The notes beneath the pieces were generated by a model. That model saw only the letters and a list, made by a program, of their open reading frames with translations. It was not told where the DNA came from and ran no database searches. 44,867 bases of DNA. Origin: Actinomycetota bacterium (GTDB lineage Bacteria > Actinomycetota > Acidimicrobiia > Acidimicrobiales > Ilumatobacteraceae). Shown piece by piece: positions 25,232 to 34,643 of this stretch; positions within the stretch are counted from its first letter, which is position 1, and each line of letters begins with the position of its first letter. The DNA lies in contig JAFMJP010000002.1 in assembly GCA_017853375.1 (NCBI GenBank), positions 1 through 44,867 on the forward strand, given 5' to 3'. The translations under genes were made by a program, and so were the position numbers.

Positions 25232-28200
25232 TCAGGGTAGCCGCTCTACCCCCACATGGAGTGGCATGTCGTCCAGCGTGGTCGTGGGTGCCGATTCGGC
25301 AGTTCCCATTGCCACGAATCGAATCTCTCGAGCCAGGGTCTCCGCTGCCACCATCTGCTCGTGGACTCGCACGGCAGCACCAACGTCCTCCGGCACACCG
25401 AGTGTGAGTCGGATTCGATCGGACACGTGCAGCCCCGCATCGCGACGCGCCTGCTGCACGAGTCGAATCACGTCACGGGCGACACCTTCCTGACGCAGGT
25501 CGTCGTCCACCGCAAGATCGAGAACGACGATGCCGGACCCGTCGGCGAGTGCGGTACTCGCCCGGTCACCGGTACCGGTGGCAACCAACATGAGCGAATA
25601 CTCACCATCGCGCAATTCGACTCCCCCAGCGACCACCTTGTGATCGGTGATTGTCCAATCGCCTTGCTTGACGGCTCGAATCACCTTTTGCGTATCCGAC
25701 CCCAAGCGCGGACCGAGTGCCGCCGGAGTTACCACCAATTCACGCCGGGCATGTTCGTCGACGTCCGCACTGAGCACCACGGTGCGCACGTTGACTTCGT
25801 CCTTGATCACGTCGACGAAGTCGGCGAGTGCCGTCGCGCGCGAGCTTGCCACCACCAACGAGGACAACGGTTGTCGGACTCGCAATTGGTGCGTCTTGCG
25901 CAACGAGAGCGTCGATGAACACACGTCTCGCGCAAGATCCATTGCCGACACCAGGTCGTCGGCTGCAGCGAGCCCGTCCGTGGTGGGCCATGAGGTGAGA
26001 TGCACGCTGCGCTCGCCGGTCAGACCCCGGAAGATTTCCTCCGTGGTGAGCGGCAGCAGTGGCGCGGCAACTCGACACACGATGGTGAGCACGCTGTGCA
26101 GTGTGTTGATTGCCGACTGATCGCCGTCCCAGAATCGATCCCGGCTGCGGCGGATGTACCAATTGGTGAGCACGTCGACGAAATCCCGCACCTGAGCGCA
26201 TGCATCGAACAGGTCGTTGCGCTCGAATGCGATGGTGGTTGCCTCGACGAGACTGCGACACTTCGCCACGATGTACCGGTCGAGCACATTGTTGCTTGAT
26301 GTGTCGAATTCGCCGCGCGTGTGCGCGGCGTTCGCATACAGCGACAGGAAGTACCACGAGTTCCAGAGCGGCAGGATGTGTTGTCGCACGGTGTCACGAA
26401 TACCCGACTCCGTGACGGAGAAATCCGCCCCGCGAAGGATCGACGACGACAACAGATACCAACGCATGGCGTCGGCTCCATAGGTGTCGAAGACCTTCAT
26501 CGGGTCGGGATAGTTGCGCAAACTCTTGGACATCTTCTGTCCGTCATCACCGAGCACGATGCCGTGACTGACGCAGCTCTTGAACGCCGGGCGATCAAAG
26601 AGCGCGGTGGCGAGTACATGCAGCGTGTAGAACCAACCGCGCGTTTGACCGATGTATTCCACGATGAAGTCACCCGGGTAATGGTTCTCGAACCATTCGC
26701 GGTTTTCGAACGGATAGTGAACCTGGGCAAACGGCATCGAACCGCTTTCGAACCAGCAGTCGAGCACCTCCGGAACACGCCGCATCATCGACTTGCCACT
26801 CGGGTCGTCGGGATTCGGGCGAACGAGGTCGTCCACCACCGGGCGGTGGAGCTCCCCCACCTTCACGCCGAAATCACGCTCCAGCTCGGCGATGCTCCCG
26901 TACACATCGATGCGCGGGAATTCCGGATTGTCGCTGCGCCACACCGGAATGGGCGATCCCCAAAAGCGGTTTCGGCTGATCGTCCAATCCCGGGCATTTT
27001 CCAACCATTTGCCGAAACTGCCGTCTCGAATATGGTCGGGCACCCAGGTGATCTGTTGATTCAACGCCACCATGCGTTCCTTGATCGCGGTGACGTTCAC
27101 GAACCACGAACTCACGGCGCGATAGATGAGCGGTGTTCCCGTGCGCCAACAATGCGGGTACGAGTGGTCGTATGTTTCGTGACGCAACACCACACCCTGC
27201 TCTTTGAGCTTCTTGATGATGGGCGGATTGGCTTCGAACACCTGCAACCCGGCGAAGTCGCTCACCTCGGTGGTGAATCGTCCGCGCGAATCGACGGGTA
27301 CCACCAACTCGATACCGGCTTCGGCACAGAGCCTTTGGTCGTCCTCACCGAAACCTGGCGCAATGTGCACTACACCGGTGCCGTCTTCGGTCGTGACGAA
27401 GTCGCCAGCCAGAACTCGGAACGCGCCAGTGTTGGACGTGCCTGCGCCCGCGACATCACTTGAACGATCATCACGTGCACGATCGGCGAAGTACGGCATG
27501 AGCGGCGAGTAGCGACGACCGACGAGTTCGCTTCCGCGCATCGTTCCCACCTGTTCGGCACCTGCAAGTTCCCGCTCGTAGGCCTCGCGCCGCGCGACTG
27601 CCATGACGTACCGAGTGCCGTCCAACTCATAGACGCCGTATTCCACATCGGGACCAACGGCGAGTGCGAGATTCGACGGCAAGGTCCATGGCGTGGTGGT
27701 CCACGCGAGGAGTCGCTCGCCGGTGTCGAGCGTGAAGCCGACCGTGAGCGCAGGGTCTTGCACCATCTTGTAGGTGTCATCCATTCGCGTTTCGGAATTG
27801 GAAAGCGGAGTCTCCAACACCCACGAGTACGGAAGCACCCGGAAGCCCTCGTAAATGAGACCCTTGTCCCACAGCGTCTTGAACGCCCACATGACGCTCT
27901 CCATGTACGGAAGATCGAGCGTCTTGTAGTCGTTGTCGAAATCGACCCACCGCGCTTGACGCGTGACATAGCGACGCCAGTCGTTGGTGTATTGCAGCAC
28001 CGACGTGCGACAGTGATCGTTGAATTTCTCGATTCCAAAGTCGGTGATTGCTTGGCGTCCCGAAATGCCCAGTTGCCGCTCGGCTTCCGCCTCGGCCGGC
28101 AAACCGTGACAGTCCCAACCAAAACGACGTTCCACTCGCTTGCCGCTCATGGTGCGGTATCGCGGCACTGCGTCCTTGACGAAGCCCGTCAGGAGATGTC

Positions 28201-28417
28201 CGTAGTGCGGCAAGCCGTTGGCAAACGGAGGACCGTCGTAAAACACGAACTCCGCATCAGCGGTGGGCGCCTGATGCTCGCCGTTCGACACGCCGACTCG
28301 CGGATGCTGCTCCACCGAGGCGACGAACGTGTCGTCCGATTCCCAGAACGCAAGGACGCGTGCTTCGATCTCGGGAAGATTCGGCTGCGCAGCAACCTGC
28401 GGATACGAGCCAGCCAT
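25232..28417 (-). CDS. ileS: Isoleucyl-tRNA synthetase (eukaryote-like clade)
   Basis: This 1061-residue class I synthetase charges tRNA-Ile. The HIGH motif appears as GLPHYGH and the second motif as [12 protein letters not shown]. The CP1 editing domain includes [16 protein letters not shown] and [15 protein letters not shown]. The length and motifs such as [19 protein letters not shown] place it with the long, eukaryote-like IleS group found in actinobacteria. ATG 28417 begins MAGSYPQV; the extra 59 residues in the track overlap yggT and look non-coding. It follows yggT by 13 bases, the usual actinobacterial placement at the end of the dcw cluster. Confidence 0.97.
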   Translation of the reverse strand: MAGSYPQVAAQPNLPEIEARVLAFWESDDTFVASVEQHPRVGVSNGEHQAPTADAEFVFYDGPPFANGLPHYGHLLTGFVKDAVPRYRTMSGKRVERRFGWDCHGLPAEAEAERQLGISGRQAITDFGIEKFNDHCRTSVLQYTNDWRRYVTRQARWVDFDNDYKTLDLPYMESVMWAFKTLWDKGLIYEGFRVLPYSWVLETPLSNSETRMDDTYKMVQDPALTVGFTLDTGERLLAWTTTPWTLPSNLALAVGPDVEYGVYELDGTRYVMAVARREAYERELAGAEQVGTMRGSELVGRRYSPLMPYFADRARDDRSSDVAGAGTSNTGAFRVLAGDFVTTEDGTGVVHIAPGFGEDDQRLCAEAGIELVVPVDSRGRFTTEVSDFAGLQVFEANPPIIKKLKEQGVVLRHETYDHSYPHCWRTGTPLIYRAVSSWFVNVTAIKERMVALNQQITWVPDHIRDGSFGKWLENARDWTISRNRFWGSPIPVWRSDNPEFPRIDVYGSIAELERDFGVKVGELHRPVVDDLVRPNPDDPSGKSMMRRVPEVLDCWFESGSMPFAQVHYPFENREWFENHYPGDFIVEYIGQTRGWFYTLHVLATALFDRPAFKSCVSHGIVLGDDGQKMSKSLRNYPDPMKVFDTYGADAMRWYLLSSSILRGADFSVTESGIRDTVRQHILPLWNSWYFLSLYANAAHTRGEFDTSSNNVLDRYIVAKCRSLVEATTIAFERNDLFDACAQVRDFVDVLTNWYIRRSRDRFWDGDQSAINTLHSVLTIVCRVAAPLLPLTTEEIFRGLTGERSVHLTSWPTTDGLAAADDLVSAMDLARDVCSSTLSLRKTHQLRVRQPLSSLVVASSRATALADFVDVIKDEVNVRTVVLSADVDEHARRELVVTPAALGPRLGSDTQKVIRAVKQGDWTITDHKVVAGGVELRDGEYSLMLVATGTGDRASTALADGSGIVVLDLAVDDDLRQEGVARDVIRLVQQARRDAGLHVSDRIRLTLGVPEDVGAAVRVHEQMVAAETLAREIRFVAMGTAESAPTTTLDDMPLHVGVERLP

Positions 28418-28430
28418 CAGTCGGCGTTGC

Positions 28431-28676
28431 TCACAAGCCCGCAGAAACCAGCATTCGCTGCACGAAGCCGAGTGCGAACACCACCACGATGGGCGAGATG
28501 TCGAGCGGTCCGATGCTGGGAATGATGCGCCGTGCCGGGCCGAGAACTGGTTCGGTGATCTGAAAGAGCACACGATGCACCGATGACAGTGCACCCCCGC
28601 TGGAACTGGGGAACCAGCTCAGAATGATGCGAACGAAGATGACGAAGGTGTACAGGGAGATGAGTTGGGAAATCAT
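28431..28676 (-). CDS. YggT family membrane protein
   Basis: This 81-residue protein has two hydrophobic helices, [17 protein letters not shown] and [16 protein letters not shown], flanking the family segment [23 protein letters not shown]. YggT proteins are found beside sepF in many Gram-positive division clusters; their mechanism is not settled. ATG 28676 has a GGAGGAGG site nine bases upstream. Between sepF and this gene are 51 bases without a gene. In many actinobacteria divIVA follows yggT; here ileS follows directly. Confidence 0.92.
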   Translation of the reverse strand: MISQLISLYTFVIFVRIILSWFPSSSGGALSSVHRVLFQITEPVLGPARRIIPSIGPLDISPIVVVFALGFVQRMLVSAGL

Positions 28677-28727
28677 GGGTGGGTTCCTCCTCCATTCAAC
28701 ACGGCGAAGCGGTGATGTGCTCGCCGA

Positions 28728-29234
28728 CTAATCGCGCGGAATTCGCACACCATTGGGGGTGATGCGAAACACGCCACGCGAGACCCGCTCGAGTGAACCA
28801 TTGAGACCAAATGCCAAACCGGAGACGAAGTCGATGATGCGGCGACCCTCTTCCGGATCGGTGGCGATCATGTTCATGATCACGGGTTGTCCGCTCTTGA
28901 AGCGCTCCGCGATTTCCTTGCAGTGACCGTAACTCGTCGGCTTGAGCGTGACAGGTTCGACCGTTGCGGCATCGAGTGGCTTCACGTTCTTTTGCGGCTG
29001 CCCCACCGGCCCACGTACGGTCACACCGGAGTCGTCACGTGCACGTGTGCGCCGTGGCGGCGGCGCTTCCTCTTCGTAGACGTCGTCGTCGAGCGGTTCA
29101 TCGTCGTACTCGTCGTCGATCGGCTCTGCGCGACCTCGCACTGGGCGACGGGCACGCACCGACTGATCGCTGTCGTCATACACCTCGTCGGCCCCGAGAC
29201 CCAAATAATCCATGGCCCGACGGAACATTGACAT
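28728..29234 (-). CDS. sepF: SepF, FtsZ membrane anchor
   Basis: This 168-residue cytoplasmic division protein links FtsZ filaments to the membrane, replacing the absent FtsA. The N-terminal amphipathic membrane-binding helix is MFRRAMDYLGLG. An acidic disordered stretch follows (DDEYDDEPLDDDVYEEE). The C-terminal SepF fold is PTSYGHCKEIAERFKSGQ, then IIDFVSGLAFGLNGS and RVSRGVFRITPNGVRI. ATG 29234 or 29228 could both serve as start. It begins five bases after yggS. Confidence 0.95.
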   Translation of the reverse strand: MSMFRRAMDYLGLGADEVYDDSDQSVRARRPVRGRAEPIDDEYDDEPLDDDVYEEEAPPPRRTRARDDSGVTVRGPVGQPQKNVKPLDAATVEPVTLKPTSYGHCKEIAERFKSGQPVIMNMIATDPEEGRRIIDFVSGLAFGLNGSLERVSRGVFRITPNGVRIPRD

Positions 29235-29239
29235 GTCGC

Positions 29240-29911
29240 TCAGATTACCTCAGGGTTGCGCGTCGCCGATGGACGCTCGCCAAACAGTGCCGTACCCAGG
29301 CGCACCATGGTGGTGCCTTCTGCCAGGGCAATCTCAAGATCACCCGACATCCCCATCGAGCACCCCACGAGGCCCAATTGGTCGGCCAGCGCACGTACCG
29401 AGGCAAATGCGTCCCGTGTCCGTTGGGGATCTTCATCGGTGGGTCCCACCGTCATGAGACCATCGACCACGAGACCGGAGCGTTGTGCCTGTTCGACGAG
29501 ACCGGCTACCCCTCGTGGCTCACAGCCACCCTTGTCGGATTCCCCCGTTGCATTGACCTGCACATAGATACGAGCGCCTGCACTTCGTTTGGCGATTTCC
29601 TCGACGATCGAGGCCCGGTCAACGCTCTGCCACACCGACACCACTCCGACGAGTGACCGAATCTTGTTGGACTGCAGGCGACCGATGAAGTGCACCGGTG
29701 GATGGGCTGAGCCGACCGCAGTGATCTTGGTAATGGCTTCTTGTGCGTAGTTCTCGCCGATGGCGTCGCATCCGAGACGATGCGCCAGGGTGACCGCCTC
29801 CGGACCGAAACCTTTGGTGACGGCACAGACGGCAACGGGACCGCGTGTCGCCCCCGCTGCCACGAGCCGACGAAGGTTGGCCAGTCGTTGGGCGACTGCC
29901 GACTCGTCCAA
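29240..29911 (-). CDS. YggS/PLPBP, PLP-homeostasis protein
   Basis: This 223-residue TIM-barrel protein binds pyridoxal phosphate without known catalytic activity and buffers the PLP pool. The PLP lysine is in VAVCAVTKGFGPEAV. Other blocks are IGENYAQEA, VHFIGRLQSNKIRSLVG, ARIYVQVNATGESDKGG and LVGCSMGMSGDLEIALAEG, plus MVRLGTALFG. The start codon is TTG at 29911, ten bases after ftsZ; no ATG or GTG lies near the family start and no strong ribosome-binding site is visible. Its position between ftsZ and sepF is conserved in Gram-positive bacteria. Confidence 0.93.
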   Translation of the reverse strand: MDESAVAQRLANLRRLVAAGATRGPVAVCAVTKGFGPEAVTLAHRLGCDAIGENYAQEAITKITAVGSAHPPVHFIGRLQSNKIRSLVGVVSVWQSVDRASIVEEIAKRSAGARIYVQVNATGESDKGGCEPRGVAGLVEQAQRSGLVVDGLMTVGPTDEDPQRTRDAFASVRALADQLGLVGCSMGMSGDLEIALAEGTTMVRLGTALFGERPSATRNPEVI

Positions 29912-29921
29912 TGAGGTGCGA

Positions 29922-31031
29922 CTACTTCAGGAAGTCGGGCACGTCGAGATCGTCGTCGTCACCGTCGTCGGTGCCGAAGATTTCACGCAATCGCGAACTG
30001 CCCTTGCCCGATTCCGGTCGCGCATCGCCGCGCGTGGATGTGGAATCGAGCCGGTTTCCGATGCGACCGGCTCCGGCATCCCAACGCTCGAATCCCGACG
30101 CGATGACGGTGACGCGAACCTCGTCGCCGAGATCGTCGTCGATGACCGTACCCAGGATGATGTTCGCATCCTGGTGAGCAACGCGCTGCACCGTCTCGGC
30201 TGCTTCGTTCAACTCGAAAAGACTCATGTCGGAAGGACCGGCAACGTTCAGCAGAATTCCGCGGGCACCTTCGATGGCTGCCTCGAGCATCGGGGAGGTG
30301 ATGGCTGCGATCGCAGCGTTTGCGGCACGCTTGTCACCGCTTGCTACTCCGATTCCCATCAATGACGAGCCGGCGTTGGCGAGGATGGTCTTGACGTCGG
30401 CGAAGTCCGTGTTGATGAGACCCGGGGTCGTGATGATTCCGGTGATTCCCGAAACACCCTGCATGAGCACCTCGTCGGCCTTCTTGAACGCGTCCAACAA
30501 GGTGGTCTTGTCGGTGGCAATCGACAAGAGCTTCTCGTTCGGAATCACGATCAAGGTGTCCACCTTGTCCTTCAACTTTGCGATGCCTTGGTCGGCTTGC
30601 ACCGAACGACGACGACCCTCGAAGTTGAACGGACGAGTCACGATGCCGATGGTGAGCGCACCTTCGGCCTTGGCAATCTCGGCAACGACCGGTGCGGCAC
30701 CCGTACCCGTTCCGCCACCTTCGCCGGCGGTGATGAACACCATGTCGGCGCCTGCGAGATGTTCCTGAATTTCGTCACGGTGAGCCTCGGCTGCCTCACG
30801 GCCGACCTCGGGATCACTCCCTGCACCAAGCCCACGCGTCAGTTCGCGTCCGATGTCGATCTTGTAACTCGCATCGCTCATGATGAGCGCCTGGGCGTCG
30901 GTGTTGATGGCAACGAAGTCGACCCCGCGCAATCCGGCATCGATCATTCGGTTCACGGCGTTGACGCCACCGCCGCCGATACCCACCACTTTGATGACCG
31001 CGATCGGCGTGTTTTGCGAGTTACTTGGCAT
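29922..31031 (-). CDS. ftsZ: FtsZ, tubulin-like division GTPase
   Basis: This 369-residue protein forms the cytokinetic ring. The GTP-binding start is [17 protein letters not shown]; the tubulin signature is [12 protein letters not shown]; the catalytic T7 loop is [15 protein letters not shown] short linker of about 45 residues precedes the C-terminal peptide [10 protein letters not shown], which binds SepF and FtsW-type partners. ATG 31031 has GGGAGTGAG upstream; an in-frame ATG at 31058 lies inside a leader hairpin. The gene follows the murB-ftsQ fusion by 53 bases. Confidence 0.98.
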   Translation of the reverse strand: MPSNSQNTPIAVIKVVGIGGGGVNAVNRMIDAGLRGVDFVAINTDAQALIMSDASYKIDIGRELTRGLGAGSDPEVGREAAEAHRDEIQEHLAGADMVFITAGEGGGTGTGAAPVVAEIAKAEGALTIGIVTRPFNFEGRRRSVQADQGIAKLKDKVDTLIVIPNEKLLSIATDKTTLLDAFKKADEVLMQGVSGITGIITTPGLINTDFADVKTILANAGSSLMGIGVASGDKRAANAAIAAITSPMLEAAIEGARGILLNVAGPSDMSLFELNEAAETVQRVAHQDANIILGTVIDDDLGDEVRVTVIASGFERWDAGAGRIGNRLDSTSTRGDARPESGKGSSRLREIFGTDDGDDDDLDVPDFLK

Positions 31032-31047
31032 GATGTGTCTCACTCCC

Positions 31048-31070
31048 AAGTTGAGCATGAGGCTCAACCT
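31048..31070 (-). promoter_or_regulatory. Hairpin in the ftsZ leader
   Basis: On the minus strand AGGTTGAGC, loop CTCAT, GCTCAACTT forms a nine-pair stem with one G-U pair. It ends just before the GGGAGTGAG ribosome-binding region of ftsZ. It could separate ftsZ expression from upstream murB-ftsQ by processing, partial termination or translational control. A weak -10-like sequence (TAGTAA) lies just upstream. There is no U-run. Confidence 0.45.
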
Positions 31071-31084
31071 TTACTACAGGCACA

Positions 31085-33268
31085 CTAGTCGTTCTGTACG
31101 ACCGGCTGTCCAGCCGACACATCGATGCCGGCAATGAACTCGACGTTCTGTTGGTTCAACACCGTCACCACGCTGATCAGCTTGTTGCGGATGTCGGTCG
31201 GCGCGCCGAGGGTCACGACGGTGCCGGACTTGAGCGTGAACCCCAATGACTCTGGTCCGCTCACGGTGAGATGCTTCACCTTCGAGGCCAGGGACTCGGG
31301 CAGCGAGACCGCCAATTGGGCCGCAGCTTGATACACCAACGACGGCACGGTCCCGGGCGGCAGATTGGGACCAACACCCTCGATCTTCATGAATTGTGTT
31401 GGCTGGCCGTCCAGAACGGCCAACACACGACCTTCGAAGTCCAGCACACGTGCGCGATTGTCGACGCCGACGAACCAGGCCACCGCGACTCGCTCGTCCA
31501 CTTCGATGGTGACTCGATTCGGCAGGTACCACGAGAGTCGCGCTCGAGCGATCCACGGATCGCCCTCCAAGCGTCGTTGCGCCCCGTCAAGATCGGCGGT
31601 GAACACGCTCGCACCACGCAGGGAGTCGCTGACGCTTTCCAACAACGTTGGATCCGCATAAGTGACACCCGTGACTTCGATTCGTCGCACGGCAAACAGC
31701 GGCGACGCAAGGACCACGAGCGTGAGGGCGAAGATGCCGATCAACATTCCAAAACCGGCCAGCGGCGAGACACGCCTGGGCACCAGCCTCGTCCACCATG
31801 CGCGTCGCCCGAGTCGATCATCGATGATGACGTCGGCCATCGATGAACCAACCACCGATGCGGCGGGATCGGCGAACGGACTCGTGGGATCGAGGGTGAG
31901 CGATGCGGAGCCTTCGGTGCGTTCGTGCGGGAGGAGATGTTCGGAGTCGTCGATCACCACCGGCACGCCGGCCGCGGTGTCGTGTGCGTTCCGCACTTGC
32001 GCGGCTGTCGAAATGTCGACCACATCTGCAACCGGAGTGTCCCCCGACGAAGTTCGCGACGTTTCATCCGATGACTCGACCGACTCGCCACCTGGTGTCG
32101 GGTCGGGACGCTCGATCGCCCCGGTATCGCCGAACAGCTCCTGCAACTCCGCGACGGCTTCGGCCGGCAATGGTGGCGCCATCGTCACCGCACTCAACGT
32201 GTCATCCCCCGCGAGCGGACCAAACAGCGAATCCAACCTGGTCAGTGAACGTGCCGCGGTATCCGCGCCGTCGAATGCTCCACCTACTTGTGCGCCGGCA
32301 TCCTGCGCAGTCTCGACATCGAAGCCAACCAGTCGAACCTCACTGCGCAGATCGATTCCCAGTTCGTCGTACACACGCGAGCGCACCTCGGCCATGAGCT
32401 CTGCAACGTCCTCGGCACTGCCGTCGGGATCGCACTGGATGAAGTTTGCATGCTTCTCCGACACCTCCGCCGTGCCGATGCGCAGTCCGCGCAGACCCAG
32501 ACGGTCGATGATCGCTCCCGCCGAGCCACCATCCGGTTCCGGGTTCACGAACACCGAACCTGCATTGTGACCCCCGGGCTGATGCTCACGACGCCAACGG
32601 ACGATGTCCGACATCTCGGTCTCACTTGCCGCTTGATCACCCCAGCTCAAGGCAAACGACGCCGACAGCACCACGTGATACGGCTGGAGATCGCTACCAC
32701 GGAAACGCAGACCGAGGTCGCTCGCCTTCACGTTTGCCACGATGCCTTTGCCGAGATGAAACACCTTGGCGCTCTCGATGCTCGATGCAACGTCGGATCC
32801 GTGCCCTCCGGCGTTCATTCGCACAGCCCCACCTACGGAGCCCGGTACACCGACTCCCCATTCGAAACCCGTCAGACCACGTGCGGCGCTCTGACGTGCC
32901 AACACCGGCAGTGGCACTGCGCCGCCGGCCACGACTCGCGGCACTGCCGGCTGCTGCGGCCAGATGATCTCTTCGGCGAATTCTCCGAGCACGATCACGA
33001 GACCCTCGAACCCCTCGTCCGAAACCAGGAGATTGCTGCCCCGTCCAATCACGAGGACGGGCACCTTTTGCTCACGCAGGGCGTTGCTCACCGCGTGCAG
33101 GTCGTCGATCGAACGTGCCGTCATGAAGAGACTCGCCGGTCCACCAACTTTGTAGGTGGTGTATTGCGCCAATGAGACGTCGCGTCGTACGCGAGGTCCG
33201 AGCAAGATGCCGAGTCGGTCTAGCGCCCGCCGCTGGCGCGCGAACGAATCGGTGTCGTCAGTGGGCAC
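31085..33268 (-). CDS. MurB-FtsQ fusion protein
   Basis: One 727-residue frame. Residues 1-317 form a complete UDP-N-acetylenolpyruvoylglucosamine reductase: YTTYKVGGPASLFMTA and VLVIGRGSNLLVSDEG bind FAD; FEWGVGVPGSVGGAVRMNAG is the substrate-binding block; Ser238 in NAGSVFVNP and Glu310 in RSEVRLVGF are the catalytic residues. Residues 318-490 are an acidic, Ser/Thr/Pro-rich linker. A basic patch (RLVPRR) and one membrane helix (503-525) precede FtsQ: POTRA domain (AVRRIEVTGVTYADPTLL) and FtsQ/DivIB beta domain (to 727). Topology is coherent, with MurB in the cytosol and POTRA outside. GTG 33268 overlaps murC by 11 bases. An internal ATG (31840, Met477) could yield a separate FtsQ. Confidence 0.9.
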   Translation of the reverse strand: MPTDDTDSFARQRRALDRLGILLGPRVRRDVSLAQYTTYKVGGPASLFMTARSIDDLHAVSNALREQKVPVLVIGRGSNLLVSDEGFEGLVIVLGEFAEEIIWPQQPAVPRVVAGGAVPLPVLARQSAARGLTGFEWGVGVPGSVGGAVRMNAGGHGSDVASSIESAKVFHLGKGIVANVKASDLGLRFRGSDLQPYHVVLSASFALSWGDQAASETEMSDIVRWRREHQPGGHNAGSVFVNPEPDGGSAGAIIDRLGLRGLRIGTAEVSEKHANFIQCDPDGSAEDVAELMAEVRSRVYDELGIDLRSEVRLVGFDVETAQDAGAQVGGAFDGADTAARSLTRLDSLFGPLAGDDTLSAVTMAPPLPAEAVAELQELFGDTGAIERPDPTPGGESVESSDETSRTSSGDTPVADVVDISTAAQVRNAHDTAAGVPVVIDDSEHLLPHERTEGSASLTLDPTSPFADPAASVVGSSMADVIIDDRLGRRAWWTRLVPRRVSPLAGFGMLIGIFALTLVVLASPLFAVRRIEVTGVTYADPTLLESVSDSLRGASVFTADLDGAQRRLEGDPWIARARLSWYLPNRVTIEVDERVAVAWFVGVDNRARVLDFEGRVLAVLDGQPTQFMKIEGVGPNLPPGTVPSLVYQAAAQLAVSLPESLASKVKHLTVSGPESLGFTLKSGTVVTLGAPTDIRNKLISVVTVLNQQNVEFIAGIDVSAGQPVVQND

Positions 33269-34643
33269 GTGACAATTCTCGCCGACGAGCCACTACCTCA
33301 TCAGGGAATGTCTCGATGTCGCCACAACCCATCGAGATACACAGGTCGCCCGCGCCCGCCTCGTTGGCGACGAAATCAATCAGTGCACCCCGCTCCGCAT
33401 GCCACTCCACGCGCAGTTCCGGGTGCGCGGCGCGAACCGCATCGACCACGAGTTTGCCGGTTACTCCGTCAATGCGCTCGGTACCCGACGCATAGATGTC
33501 GGTGATGACCACGACGTCGGCATCCACGAAGGCATCGCGATACGAGTCCGACAACACCGCCATTCGGTTGAACCGATTCGGCTGGAACACCGCGATGATG
33601 CGCTTCCACTGCGACCGCTCGGCGCGGACACCCGCCAACACGGCGGAAATCTCTGCCGGAAGGTGGGCATAATCGTCGACGAAGGTCGCGCCCCCGTCGA
33701 CCGCTCGCAGGTCGAATCGGCGCTCCACTCCGCGAAAATCGCGCAGGGCTCGAGCGGCCACGTCCGGTGCCACACCGAGTTCGCCCGCCATGGCGATGGC
33801 GGCCAGGCAATTGCGAACGTTGTGCTCGCCACGCAGGGGAACTTGCACCTGCGCACTCCCCAGAGGCGAGGTGACCGTGAATTCTGCCCCACCATTCGAG
33901 AACCGAACCTCGGTTGCACGAACGTCCAATTGCCCCTTGTCGGCGGCGTTCAGTCCGTACGTGAGCGCCCGGTGGGTTCGCGCCAGCCCGACGGCATGCG
34001 GATCGTCTCCACACACCACTTTGGGTCCCGGTATTGCACCGAGATACCGATCGAATGATTCGACGATGCCGTCGAACGAACCGTGTTCATCCAAGTGGTC
34101 GACATCAACGTTGGTGAGAATGCCGGCCTGCGGCGCAATGGCCCGGTGGCTGGAGTCGCTTTCGTCTGCCTCCACCACGAACAACTCCCGACCCCAATGC
34201 GCACTTTGTGGGAGCTGGGGAACCTCCGCGCCGATGAGATAGCCGGGATCCTTGCCAGCTTCCCGCAAGATCAGCGTGAGCAAGGTGGTGGTCGTCGTCT
34301 TGCCGTGCGTACCGGCTACGGCGATCGTTCGACTCTGTCGCGCGATCCACGCGAGCATCTCGGCTCGCGTCCACACTGCAATACCGGCGGAACTTGCCGC
34401 CTCGAGTTCGACGTTCGTTCGTCGAACTGCCGCGGAGTACGTCACCACATCGCAACCAGCAACCATCGACGGATCGTGTGGAACGCTCACCTTGACGCCG
34501 AATGACCGCAGCCGTTCGATCGTCGGTGACTCACGAATGTCGCTTCCCGACACCGTCAATCCCATTTCTGCGAGGATGATGGCGATCGCACTCGTGCCGG
34601 GACCACCAACACCCACGATGTGGATGCGACGTGGATCGTTCAA
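33258..34643 (-). CDS. murC: UDP-N-acetylmuramate-L-alanine ligase
   Basis: This 461-residue cytoplasmic ligase adds L-Ala to UDP-MurNAc, the step directly after MurB. The N-terminal fold is RRIHIVGVGGPGTSAIAIILAEMG; the ATP loop is AGTHGKTTTTTLL; further blocks are VVEADESDSSH, TNVDVDHLDEHGSF, GEHNVRNCLAAIA and VFQPNRFNRM. The start is TTG 34643, which overlaps the murG stop as TTGA; upstream codons of the 559-residue ORF lie inside murG. The stop lies within the beginning of the murB-ftsQ frame, so expression of MurC and MurB-FtsQ is probably coupled. Confidence 0.96.
   Translation of the reverse strand: MNDPRRIHIVGVGGPGTSAIAIILAEMGLTVSGSDIRESPTIERLRSFGVKVSVPHDPSMVAGCDVVTYSAAVRRTNVELEAASSAGIAVWTRAEMLAWIARQSRTIAVAGTHGKTTTTTLLTLILREAGKDPGYLIGAEVPQLPQSAHWGRELFVVEADESDSSHRAIAPQAGILTNVDVDHLDEHGSFDGIVESFDRYLGAIPGPKVVCGDDPHAVGLARTHRALTYGLNAADKGQLDVRATEVRFSNGGAEFTVTSPLGSAQVQVPLRGEHNVRNCLAAIAMAGELGVAPDVAARALRDFRGVERRFDLRAVDGGATFVDDYAHLPAEISAVLAGVRAERSQWKRIIAVFQPNRFNRMAVLSDSYRDAFVDADVVVITDIYASGTERIDGVTGKLVVDAVRAAHPELRVEWHAERGALIDFVANEAGAGDLCISMGCGDIETFPDEVVARRRELSRAH

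Noticed and set aside
24040-25407. 455-residue Leu/Phe-rich plus-strand ORF resembling a membrane protein
   Set aside because: It is the antisense reading of the Lys/Arg/Glu-rich helix (AAG/GAG read in reverse give Leu/Phe codons), not a separate gene.
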